Origin: Wenyingzhuangia sp039768865
Lineage (GTDB): Bacteria; Bacteroidota; Bacteroidia; Flavobacteriales; Flavobacteriaceae
Length of the DNA stretch: 21,198 nucleotides
Assembly (NCBI RefSeq): GCF_039768865.1
Contig: NZ_JBDMZQ010000118.1
Reading direction: 5' to 3' (one strand)
Shown here: positions 1 through 6,435 of the stretch, piece after piece
Layout of the letters: every line of letters begins with the position of its first letter
How positions within the stretch are numbered: position 1 is the first letter of the stretch
Notes under the pieces: generated by a model
Seen by the model: only the letters and a program-made list of their open reading frames with translations
The model's database searches: none
What the model was told of the DNA's origin: nothing
Made by a program: the position numbers and the translations under genes

Positions 1-525
1 CATGAAAAAACAAAGATGGAGTTTGAGATTGTAATTGAACCTAAAATGAGCTTTGGAACAGGTCATCACGAAACAACTCACTTGATGATTAAGCATTTAC
101 TTGAATTGGATTTAACTGCTAAAAGTGTATTAGATATGGGGACTGGAACTGGGATTTTAGCTATTTTTGCAGAAATGAAAGGGGCTTATCCAATCGATGC
201 TATAGATATTGACGAGTGGTGCTATATCAATACTCTAGAAAATATAGAAAAAAACAATTGTAAAAACATCAAAGCTTACCAAGGAGACGCTTCTATGCTT
301 AACGATCAAAGATATGATATAATCATTGCGAACATCAATAGAAACATTCTTCTAAATGATATGGATACTTACAATCGTTGTTTAAACATCGGAGGGAAAC
401 TACTTTTAAGTGGTTTTTATACTCAAGACATTCCTTTTATTGAAACCCGCACAAAAGAGCTAGGACTATCCATCGCTAAAACATACACAAAAAACAACTG
501 GGTAGGAATACAATTAAACAAATAA
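1..525 (+). CDS. prmA: Ribosomal protein L11 methyltransferase PrmA, 5' end cut by the window
   Basis: PrmA uses S-adenosylmethionine to methylate ribosomal protein L11 in the cytoplasm. The frame is open from base 1, so the N-terminal part of the gene lies outside the window; 174 codons are visible, against a family length I recall as about 275-300 residues. Visible marks are the PrmA signature MSFGTGHHETT, the SAM-binding glycine loop VLDMGTGTGILAI, the acidic IDIDEW at the end of the next strand, and ANINRNIL at the catalytic loop. The internal ATG at 16 is not the start, because the conserved sequence continues upstream of it. The clpS start codon follows 20 bases after the stop, so the two are probably co-transcribed. 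Confidence 0.93.
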   Translation, partial: HEKTKMEFEIVIEPKMSFGTGHHETTHLMIKHLLELDLTAKSVLDMGTGTGILAIFAEMKGAYPIDAIDIDEWCYINTLENIEKNNCKNIKAYQGDASMLNDQRYDIIIANINRNILLNDMDTYNRCLNIGGKLLLSGFYTQDIPFIETRTKELGLSIAKTYTKNNWVGIQLNK

Positions 526-545
526 TTTATATTTTTACATTGATT

Positions 546-821
546 ATGAGCACAATAGAAAAAAAATCTGAAAGTATAGAGGTTCTTGAACAATTGATTA
601 AAGAAAATCAAATTGTTTTGTACAATGACGATGTAAATAGTTTTGACTTTGTCATTGATGCATTGATAGAGGTCTGTGAACATGAACCTCTACAAGCTGA
701 ACAATGTACTATGTTGGTTCACTATAAAGGTAAATGTGCTGTTAAAACAGGAAGCTATGAAGAGTTAAAACCCAAATGCACCAAGTTATTAGAGCTTGGG
801 TTGTCTGCTGAAATTAAATAA
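546..821 (+). CDS. clpS: ClpS, N-degron adaptor for the ClpAP-type protease
   Basis: ClpS binds proteins with destabilising N-terminal residues and hands them to a Clp ATPase for degradation; it has no enzymatic activity. The 91-residue product carries the family core: LYNDDVNSFDFVI near residues 24-36, which contains the Asn-Asp pair of the N-degron pocket, then EQCTMLVHYKGKCAVKTGS and a C-terminal helix. Length is normal for the family. A TTG two codons upstream would extend the frame, but ATG at 546 is the better start because the family begins with a short variable tail. It lies 20 bases after prmA and one base before the next gene, so it looks like the middle gene of a three-gene transcript. 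Confidence 0.95.
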   Translation: MSTIEKKSESIEVLEQLIKENQIVLYNDDVNSFDFVIDALIEVCEHEPLQAEQCTMLVHYKGKCAVKTGSYEELKPKCTKLLELGLSAEIK

Positions 822-822
822 A

Positions 823-1095
823 ATGGAACAATTTTTAAATTATTACAATTTTTCTGCTTTTTGTAAGGATGAATCCTCTTTTTTCGCTCTCATATCGCAC
901 GCTTGGATCAAAGAAAATTTATACCTTATTCTTGAACTAAAGGATGAAATTTACAATGTACACTTTACGAGCTACTCTGATAAAAACCACATTGGAAAAC
1001 AAAAGCCTGATGGCTTAAATACCCTTATTGAAGATTTTAAGCTTGACCATAACGAACACCGAAAAATTGTTCAGCAATACCTCGACTATAATTAA
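823..1095 (+). CDS. Uncharacterised 90-residue protein downstream of clpS
   Basis: I do not recognise this protein. It has 90 residues, no signal peptide, no membrane segment and no cysteine pair that suggests a metal site. It is rich in aromatic and acidic residues (MEQFLNYYNF at the start, an HAWIKENLYLILELKDEIY stretch in the middle), which suggests a small soluble alpha/beta fold. ATG at 823 is one base after the clpS stop, so translation is probably coupled; an upstream in-frame codon at 796 would overlap clpS and is less likely. The spacing suggests co-expression with clpS, but no function follows from that alone. Confidence 0.75.
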   Translation: MEQFLNYYNFSAFCKDESSFFALISHAWIKENLYLILELKDEIYNVHFTSYSDKNHIGKQKPDGLNTLIEDFKLDHNEHRKIVQQYLDYN

Positions 1096-1096
1096 T

Positions 1097-1130
1097 AAAA
1101 AAACTCCCAATAAATTAATATTAGGAGTTT
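1097..1130 (-). terminator. Rho-independent terminator of the tRNA-Arg gene
   Basis: On the minus strand, just after the tRNA 3' end, arms at 1124-1130 and 1101-1107 (AAACTCC with GGAGTTT) pair. Four further A-T pairs (1119-1122 with 1109-1112) extend the stem across one mismatch, leaving a six-base loop. A run of seven T (minus strand, 1097-1103) follows. The orientation fits the tRNA better than the plus-strand gene that ends at 1095. Confidence 0.75.
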
Positions 1131-1135
1131 AATTG

Positions 1136-1209
1136 TGACCTCGGAAGGATTCAAACCTTCAACCTCTTGAGCCGTAATCAAGTGCACTATTCAGTTATGC
1201 TACGAGGCC
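1136..1209 (-). tRNA. tRNA-Arg, anticodon ACG
   Basis: The reverse complement folds into a complete 74-nt cloverleaf: acceptor GGCCTCG with CGAGGTC (one G-U pair), D stem GCAT/GTGC with a nine-base loop, anticodon stem CTTGA/TCAAG with loop TTACGGC (anticodon ACG, reads CGU and, after A34-to-inosine editing, CGC and CGA), a five-base variable loop AGGTT, T stem GAAGG/CCTTC and discriminator A. CCA is not encoded; the next bases are CAA. Position 19 is A rather than G and position 56 is T rather than C, so the usual G19-C56 elbow pair is replaced by A-U. Position 15 is A and position 48 is T, so the 15-48 pair is also A-U. A promoter lies upstream and a terminator downstream, so it is a single-gene unit. 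Confidence 0.95.
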
Positions 1210-1220
1210 TATTGCGGATG

Positions 1221-1250
1221 CAAATATAGTTCTTTATTACAATGTCACAA
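1221..1250 (-). promoter_or_regulatory. Bacteroidota-type promoter of tRNA-Arg
   Basis: Read on the minus strand, TTG (1248-1250), 19 bases, then TATATTTG (1221-1228) match the Bacteroidota consensus TTG / TAnnTTTG exactly. The -7 box ends 11 bases before the mature tRNA 5' end, so the 5' leader would be only a few bases. Confidence 0.8.
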
Positions 1251-1455
1251 AATATATTTTATGTTTTTAAAGAGAATTTTTGTTTCAAAAAACCTCCAAC
1301 CAATCAATATTAACTCATGTTTTAGGCTTTCCCAAGAAATAATTGTTTGGAGCTATAGGAAGGTAACATAATCTTATTAAGTTTGGCTAAAAATCTAAAA
1401 AAAGTTTTTTTCATGCTGATAGAATTAAAAGTATATTCGCACTAAATTACATAGC

Positions 1456-2394
1456 ATGAACGTATTGTATATCATTATTGGTTTGGTATTTCTAATTTTT
1501 GGAGGAGATTGGTTGTTAAAAGCCTCTGTGAACATCTCTATTAAGCTAAAAATATCCAAGATTGTTATTGGAATGACAGTGGTTTCATTTGCCACATCCG
1601 CACCAGAGCTTATTGTAAGTATTAAATCTGCTTTAGAAGGTTATCCTGATTTGGCTTTGGGAAATGTCATAGGGTCTAACATCGCTAATTTGGCTTTAGT
1701 ACTTGGATTTACTACTTGTTTAGGAAAAATTGACATCCCCAAATCTTTCTACAAGATAGACTGGCCAATGATGATGTTTGCTTCTTTACTGCTGTATATC
1801 TTTATTGGGTTTGATTTGGTTTTAAGCCAGATAGAAGGGATACTGTTGTTTGCTTTGTTGATTATATTTCTGATTTATTTACTTAAAACCAAAGCAAATA
1901 CACCAAAAGAGGAAAACTTAAAAACAACAGAAACTCCTTTCTCAAAAACGGTCTTTTTATTACTGATTGGTGGAATTGGTTTGTGGGGTGGTTCTGAATT
2001 ACTGATCAAAGGAGCAGTTGGATTTGCTCATACCATAGGGATAAGTGAACGCATAATTGGCGTAACGATTGTTTCGATTGGGACTAGTATTCCTGAACTT
2101 GCAGCTTCTATCATTGCGATAATAAAAAGAGAAAAAGCCATATCCTTAGGAAATTTGATAGGATCTAATATTTTTAACATTCTAGCTGTTTTAGGAATTA
2201 CCTCCATCATTACACCTATCAGAGTAAAGGATTTACATATTGTATCTCACGATTTATATTGGCTATTAGCAGTAGCTGGTGTAATTCTTCCTCTATGCTT
2301 TTTACCTAAACGATTAACTTTTGGGTTTAAAGAAGGAATTGTACTATTGGCAATCTACTGCGCATTCATTTACTTTACCGTCTTTTATTCATAA
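1456..2394 (+). CDS. YrbG-like calcium/sodium antiporter (CaCA superfamily)
   Basis: An inner-membrane cation/calcium exchanger that would expel Ca2+ using the Na+ or H+ gradient. The 312 residues are almost entirely hydrophobic helices arranged as two homologous halves. Each half has the two family alpha-repeat motifs: VSFATSAPEL with LGNVIGSNIANLALVLG (about residues 43-85), and VSIGTSIPEL with LGNLIGSNIFNILAVLG (about residues 206-246). The ion-binding glutamates of the family would be E51 and E214. A short polar loop (KTKANTPKEENLKTTET) separates the halves, as expected for the cytoplasmic linker. Length matches YrbG-type proteins. A weak -7-like TATATTCG sits at 1432-1439. The gene is transcribed alone and meets the receptor gene head-on. 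Substrate is inferred from family only; K+ exchange cannot be excluded. Confidence 0.9.
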   Translation: MNVLYIIIGLVFLIFGGDWLLKASVNISIKLKISKIVIGMTVVSFATSAPELIVSIKSALEGYPDLALGNVIGSNIANLALVLGFTTCLGKIDIPKSFYKIDWPMMMFASLLLYIFIGFDLVLSQIEGILLFALLIIFLIYLLKTKANTPKEENLKTTETPFSKTVFLLLIGGIGLWGGSELLIKGAVGFAHTIGISERIIGVTIVSIGTSIPELAASIIAIIKREKAISLGNLIGSNIFNILAVLGITSIITPIRVKDLHIVSHDLYWLLAVAGVILPLCFLPKRLTFGFKEGIVLLAIYCAFIYFTVFYS

Positions 2395-2408
2395 GCTTTG
2401 AAAAGATA

Positions 2409-2434
2409 AAAAGACAACTAATAAGTCCTCTTTT
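2409..2434. terminator. Bidirectional terminator between the antiporter and receptor genes
   Basis: Ten-base arms 2409-2418 and 2425-2434 (AAAAGACAAC, loop TAATAA, GTCCTCTTTT) pair with one mismatch and one G-U. On the minus strand the hairpin is followed by TTATCTTTTC, on the plus strand it ends in TTTT, so it can serve both converging genes. Confidence 0.6.
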
Positions 2435-2454
2435 GTTATACCTAATACGTAGTG

Positions 2455-4998
2455 TTAAAATTCTTTTTTTCCAAACTCACTTTCTATGAACTTTGACTTG
2501 TTTCTTAGCTTGTTAAATGTATAAGTTAAATTTAAACTAATCATATCTACTTCATAAATATAGTTAGTTGTTGTGTAGAACTCATTAGCTCTTGAAGTCG
2601 TTATACGCTGTTCATTTGTATTTAATATACCCAAATCCATATTTTGCCACTGTAAAGTAGCTGCAAGATTATCCTGCAAGAAAAATTTTCTAAGGATTAA
2701 GTTTGGTGTATAAAATCTTGAATCCTCTCCCATAGCTGTAACTCTATCAGAAAGATAATTAAGTGTAAACTGAAGAGATGCATTTTGCCAAAAATCATAA
2801 GTTGAATTTATACTTAAAGAATAATTGGCTGACTTACTATCAATATCGTATGTTCTTGTTTTTCCATCTCTATGCTCAAAACCCATCACCCCATCAACTG
2901 CATAACTGTAGAGATTGGCTCCAATAAAAGTAGTAAAATTTTCAGAAGACTTTAGAGTAGCCCCTACCTCTAACCCGATAGTATTACTTTTTCCAACATT
3001 TGAATATACTCTATTTAAAATATGATCAATGACCTCACCATTAGACTCGTATGCCAAAGTATTTACCCTATTGATGACATTTTTAGTTTGTCTATAATAA
3101 GTATTGGCAAATACAGTGTTTCCACCTTTGAACTTCTTATTGATTCCAAGCTCAAACAAATCAATAAACTCAGGTTTTAATGTATTATCTCCCTGTTCAT
3201 ATACTTCTGAATGTTCTCGCTCAGCAAAACTATTCATTTTAAAGGTAGTTGTGCGTTGCACTCTTTTACTATAAGCAGCCTTCAATTTGGTTTTATCATT
3301 CAATGAATACTGCAATAAAAGTGATGGAAATAGCTTAAAATAACCATAATCATATGGGCTTCGTTTTTGAGTATCAGAAACCAATTCTTCTTGGTATTCT
3401 CTATCCATAGACTCCGCTCTTATTCCTGCTATATAATTCCAATTCTCTTTCTTTGATGAGAATTGAAAATAAGTAGAATGTATACTTCTTCTCAAACGGA
3501 TATCACTAGAAAATTCTGGCACCAAACTAAAATCAAAAGCCCCTTGCTCAACATTTTTTCGCTCATATTTAAATTCACCCATATGATCTAAATGTCTATA
3601 CTGATATCCTGTTTCAATAGAGGTAAAAACTGTAGGTTTCCAGCTATAATCAAGATTAAACCGTATTCCATTCAAAGGATTATTATTCGTGTTCTTTTCT
3701 TGTTGATAAATAGTAGAATAGTCAATATCACTAACATTATCATTTTCTGTTGGACCACCCAGAAAAGTATACTCATATAATACTGACGCTGATAATTTGG
3801 ATGTATTTTCAAATAGATGGGTATAATCAAAACTAGCCAAAGTAAAATCTCCTAAACGAGTTCTTAGATTATGATTATAGTAAGCAAATTCATTTTCTCT
3901 ATTTTGACTGCCAACTGGTGAAATGCTATAATTATCATAATAAATATCTGCCAATCTATCTTTCTGCTTCCTACCTGCATAAACCCCTAAAGAAAATTCA
4001 TTATTATAGTTTGGAGTATAATCTACAGATAATCTGGTATCATAACTAACTTTATCAAAGCTACGCTCACCCTCGGAAGGTAAAAATCTGTGGAGTTCAT
4101 TTGCCTTATCAAAAATCTCCAAACCTCCTACCCTCCTTCCTGAGATGTCATTTCTTTGATAACTAGCTCCTAATGATATGTTTAGCTTATCTGTCCTCGT
4201 ATTATAAATAGCATCAATACCAAAACGTTGAGGATATTCTTTGGTCTTATAATCTTGAATTGGTGGAAAACCACCACGTATATTTACTTGAGCATAATCT
4301 CCCTCGATAGATAAACTCTTCGTCAATATATTAATGATTCCAGCGGTTCCTTCAGGGTCATACTTTGCCGAGGGCGCGGTAATTAACTCTACACTTTTTA
4401 CAGCATTGGCTGGTAATTGGGATAAAATGATCGAGGCGTCTCCCTGGGTGGGTTTACCATTAATCAATACCGAAAAACTATTGCTCCCTCGTGCACGGAG
4501 TACTCCATTTGCGGTAACTGTTATAGAAGGTAAATTTTTAATTAAATCTATTGCACTCCCTCCAACACTATTCTGAAACTTACTTGCCTCAAAAATCTCT
4601 CTATCTATTTGATGTAAAACCGAAGGGACTTCAGTTTCTAAATAAACTTTACTTAATTGATTCGTGTGGATTGATAATCTAAGCAAGCCTAAATCAATAA
4701 AAGTCTCTTTATTCTCTAGTACTATATTGTCTATTTTAAGTGATTCATAACCCATAAAAGACATCTCTAAAAAATAGTTTCCAGAAGGCAAACCGGCTAG
4801 AACAAATTTTCCATTTTTATCTGTGATCACTCCTGTGTTTATTGAACCATCTTGATTATAAAGCGTCGCCGTTGCATACTCTAGAGCTGCATTACTTTCT
4901 TGATCAACTAGACGACCTGTGATTTGTGCTGACCCAGTATAAGATAACATTAAAATTAAAAAAAATAGAAAACTAGATTTGAACCGTTTTATTATCAT
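2455..4998 (-). CDS. Outer-membrane beta-barrel protein of the TonB-dependent receptor class
   Basis: An outer-membrane protein, probably a TonB-dependent transporter or a close relative. A signal peptide (residues 1-25, ending YTGSAQ) is followed by a carboxypeptidase-regulatory-like domain (about 26-110, beginning ITGRLVDQESNAALEYATATL), a plug domain (about 113-232, with IDLIKNLPSITVTANGVLRARG, then VLINGKPTQ, then SVELITAPSAKYDPEGTAGIINI), and about 600 residues of alternating strands rich in Tyr, Asn and Arg that form the barrel. The layout is that of the Bacteroidota group annotated as outer membrane beta-barrel family. No SusD partner follows, which argues against a glycan-uptake pair. 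The upstream co-directional gene carries a heavy-metal domain, but a 203-base gap separates them, so a metal substrate is only a guess. The substrate cannot be read from the sequence. Confidence 0.9.
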   Translation of the reverse strand: MIIKRFKSSFLFFLILMLSYTGSAQITGRLVDQESNAALEYATATLYNQDGSINTGVITDKNGKFVLAGLPSGNYFLEMSFMGYESLKIDNIVLENKETFIDLGLLRLSIHTNQLSKVYLETEVPSVLHQIDREIFEASKFQNSVGGSAIDLIKNLPSITVTANGVLRARGSNSFSVLINGKPTQGDASIILSQLPANAVKSVELITAPSAKYDPEGTAGIINILTKSLSIEGDYAQVNIRGGFPPIQDYKTKEYPQRFGIDAIYNTRTDKLNISLGASYQRNDISGRRVGGLEIFDKANELHRFLPSEGERSFDKVSYDTRLSVDYTPNYNNEFSLGVYAGRKQKDRLADIYYDNYSISPVGSQNRENEFAYYNHNLRTRLGDFTLASFDYTHLFENTSKLSASVLYEYTFLGGPTENDNVSDIDYSTIYQQEKNTNNNPLNGIRFNLDYSWKPTVFTSIETGYQYRHLDHMGEFKYERKNVEQGAFDFSLVPEFSSDIRLRRSIHSTYFQFSSKKENWNYIAGIRAESMDREYQEELVSDTQKRSPYDYGYFKLFPSLLLQYSLNDKTKLKAAYSKRVQRTTTFKMNSFAEREHSEVYEQGDNTLKPEFIDLFELGINKKFKGGNTVFANTYYRQTKNVINRVNTLAYESNGEVIDHILNRVYSNVGKSNTIGLEVGATLKSSENFTTFIGANLYSYAVDGVMGFEHRDGKTRTYDIDSKSANYSLSINSTYDFWQNASLQFTLNYLSDRVTAMGEDSRFYTPNLILRKFFLQDNLAATLQWQNMDLGILNTNEQRITTSRANEFYTTTNYIYEVDMISLNLTYTFNKLRNKSKFIESEFGKKEF

Positions 4999-5024
4999 TA
5001 TTGTAGGGCATTAAAAATGAAACA

Positions 5025-5032
5025 CAAAAATA
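5025..5032 (-). promoter_or_regulatory. Possible -7 box for the receptor gene
   Basis: TATTTTTG on the minus strand matches TAnnTTTG and lies 26 bases before the ATG at 4998. No TTG is found at the right distance upstream, so this is a half-match. Confidence 0.35.
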
Positions 5033-5201
5033 GTTTTTCTATTTGAAAGAAAGGAAAACTCTAATACAAACATAAGTTGTAGTTCGGTAGAAAAAGGGTT
5101 TTTCTTTTACTGGTATTACCTTGTAAAGAGAGATCTAATTAAAGCAACTATATGGCTTGACAGACAAAACATAAGCTATCCTTGAATTTCTATTTCTGAA
5201 A

Positions 5202-5915
5202 TTAAACAAACAACATGGCAAACGCCATCATCAACATAATGGTGTTTTCAATAAATGTTGCTTCCGTCATAGGAAGATTAAGAACCGTTCCCAAGCAAGC
5301 ACACTTAATGGTTTTTTTGTCTAATAATGTTTTGACAACTCCATAAGTGGTGGCACTCAGAATAACAATCGTTATTAAAATAGCAAGATCGACTTTATAC
5401 CTAAACAAAAACATCAAACCTAATATGGTTTCTATAAAAGGATATAACCAACCGTAGCCATTGATCTTTTTTGCAATAGGATCATACATTTTAAAAGAGT
5501 CAGGAAAACCTTTTAAGTCTAAAAACTTAAAAAAACTGAAAACAATATAAAATAGACCCATATAATTTAACATCACTTGCTTGAAAGACCAGTCATTATA
5601 TTCAATTAAATTACTTGCCAAACTGATGTAAATCAAAATTAAAAACAAGGGTTTTAATTGCTTACGCTTACTTAACCCTTCAGAAGTCTCTTTTGTTTTT
5701 TGCGCTGATAATTCTTTTTCGGATAAGCTATATTTTGCTGGAAGAGCATTTCTAATGTCTTGTATTGATACTATGGTTTTGGAATCAATACTGACCTCTC
5801 CTTTGTCAAGGTAGGCTTTTACACTAATCACTCCTCTAATTTCACCTAACTTTTCTTCAACACCAGCAACACATCCACCGCAAGTCATTCCTACAATGTT
5901 AACTGTTTTATTCAT
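5202..5915 (-). CDS. Heavy-metal-associated domain fused to a MauE-like membrane domain
   Basis: The 237-residue product joins two domains. Residues 1-65 are a heavy-metal-associated (CopZ/MerP-like) ferredoxin fold with the metal motif GMTCGGC (C12, C15). After a charged linker, residues from about 90 onward hold four membrane helices resembling MauE/DoxX-type proteins, with a C-A-C motif (C205, C207) near the last helix, a pattern typical of MauE-like thiol proteins. The likely role is binding Cu+ or a similar soft metal on the cytosolic side and acting on a redox or transport step in the inner membrane; this is inference. ATG at 5915 was chosen because the metal domain begins right after it; an in-frame ATG at 5963 would extend into the upstream dyad. 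No ATPase, ArsR or MerR gene is adjacent. Confidence 0.8.
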   Translation of the reverse strand: MNKTVNIVGMTCGGCVAGVEEKLGEIRGVISVKAYLDKGEVSIDSKTIVSIQDIRNALPAKYSLSEKELSAQKTKETSEGLSKRKQLKPLFLILIYISLASNLIEYNDWSFKQVMLNYMGLFYIVFSFFKFLDLKGFPDSFKMYDPIAKKINGYGWLYPFIETILGLMFLFRYKVDLAILITIVILSATTYGVVKTLLDKKTIKCACLGTVLNLPMTEATFIENTIMLMMAFAMLFV

Positions 5916-5942
5916 TATTCTATTCTTTAGGTTAATAGATTT

Positions 5943-5966
5943 AATGTGAGTACAAAAGATCACATT
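5943..5966. promoter_or_regulatory. Perfect dyad upstream of the metal-domain gene
   Basis: AATGTGA (5943-5949) and TCACATT (5960-5966) are perfect inverted repeats with a ten-base spacer, 28-51 bases before the start codon at 5915. The position suits a repressor or activator site. The arms resemble CRP half-sites, but the spacing is ten rather than six, so this is not a standard CRP site. Its binding protein is unknown. Confidence 0.35.
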
Positions 5967-5981
5967 TGTTTTACTTAAAAT

Positions 5982-6014
5982 AAAAACTCAGCTTAAAATA
6001 AAAGCTGAGTTTTT
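5982..6014 (-). terminator. Strong terminator of the DUF3276 gene
   Basis: Thirteen-base perfect arms 5982-5994 and 6002-6014 (AAAAACTCAGCTT with AAGCTGAGTTTTT) enclose a seven-base loop. On the minus strand the stem ends in TTTTT followed by ATTTTAAG. It lies directly after the gene that ends at 6017. Confidence 0.85.
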
Positions 6015-6016
6015 TG

Positions 6017-6379
6017 CTATATGTCTTCAAAATTTACTTCAGTAAAATCTGATTTTGTACTTTCATGATGATCATCGTCACCCTCTTTTTTAAAATCCTT
6101 TTGGTGCCTTTCACTGATAACCTCCTCACCTTTTTCACTAATAATATAATCTGTGGCATCTTTTAATTGCTTGTGAAATTCTGTAAAATCTTCCTTATAC
6201 AAATAAATCTTATGCTTTTGATAATGAAAAGATCCATCATCGTGTGTGAACTTTTTACTTTCTGTAATGGTTAGGTAGTAGTCACCGGCTTTGGTTGCTC
6301 TTACATCAAAAAAGTAAGTTCTTCGTCCTGCTCTTAAAATTTGAGAAAAAATCTCTTCTTGGTCCTCTCTTTCTTTCAT
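6017..6379 (-). CDS. DUF3276 / PUR-alpha-like nucleic-acid-binding protein
   Basis: A 120-residue member of the bacterial PUR family (DUF3276 in Bacteroidota; the Borrelia homologue binds single-stranded nucleic acid). The PUR-type core runs from about residue 10 to 85: IFSQILRAGRRTYFFDVRAT, then GDYYLTITESKK, then YLYKEDFTEFHKQLKDATDY. The C-terminal 35 residues are highly charged and acidic (KKEGDDDHHESTK), probably disordered. ATG at 6379 (MKEREDQEE) is preferred over one ten codons upstream because it matches the usual family start and leaves room for the -7 box at 6407. It has its own promoter and terminator. RNA or DNA binding is inferred from the family fold. Confidence 0.88.
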   Translation of the reverse strand: MKEREDQEEIFSQILRAGRRTYFFDVRATKAGDYYLTITESKKFTHDDGSFHYQKHKIYLYKEDFTEFHKQLKDATDYIISEKGEEVISERHQKDFKKEGDDDHHESTKSDFTEVNFEDI

Positions 6380-6406
6380 ATTTATAAAATTATCATTTAG
6401 CAAAAT

Positions 6407-6414
6407 CAAATATA
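6407..6414 (-). promoter_or_regulatory. -7 box of the DUF3276 gene
   Basis: TATATTTG on the minus strand matches TAnnTTTG exactly and lies 27 bases upstream of the ATG at 6379, in the gap after the ABC exporter gene. No TTG is seen at -33, so it may be weak or activator-dependent. Confidence 0.5.
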
Positions 6415-6435
6415 AAAATTATTATTTAGCGAGCA

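Noticed and set aside
1280..1430. Regulatory element between the tRNA and the antiporter gene
   Set aside because: Only a six-base CTCCAA/TTGGAG inverted repeat about 50 bases apart was seen, which is no more than chance.
5943..5966. CRP binding site
   Set aside because: The half-sites match TGTGA/TCACA, but the spacer is ten bases instead of six, which puts the arms on a different helical phase.
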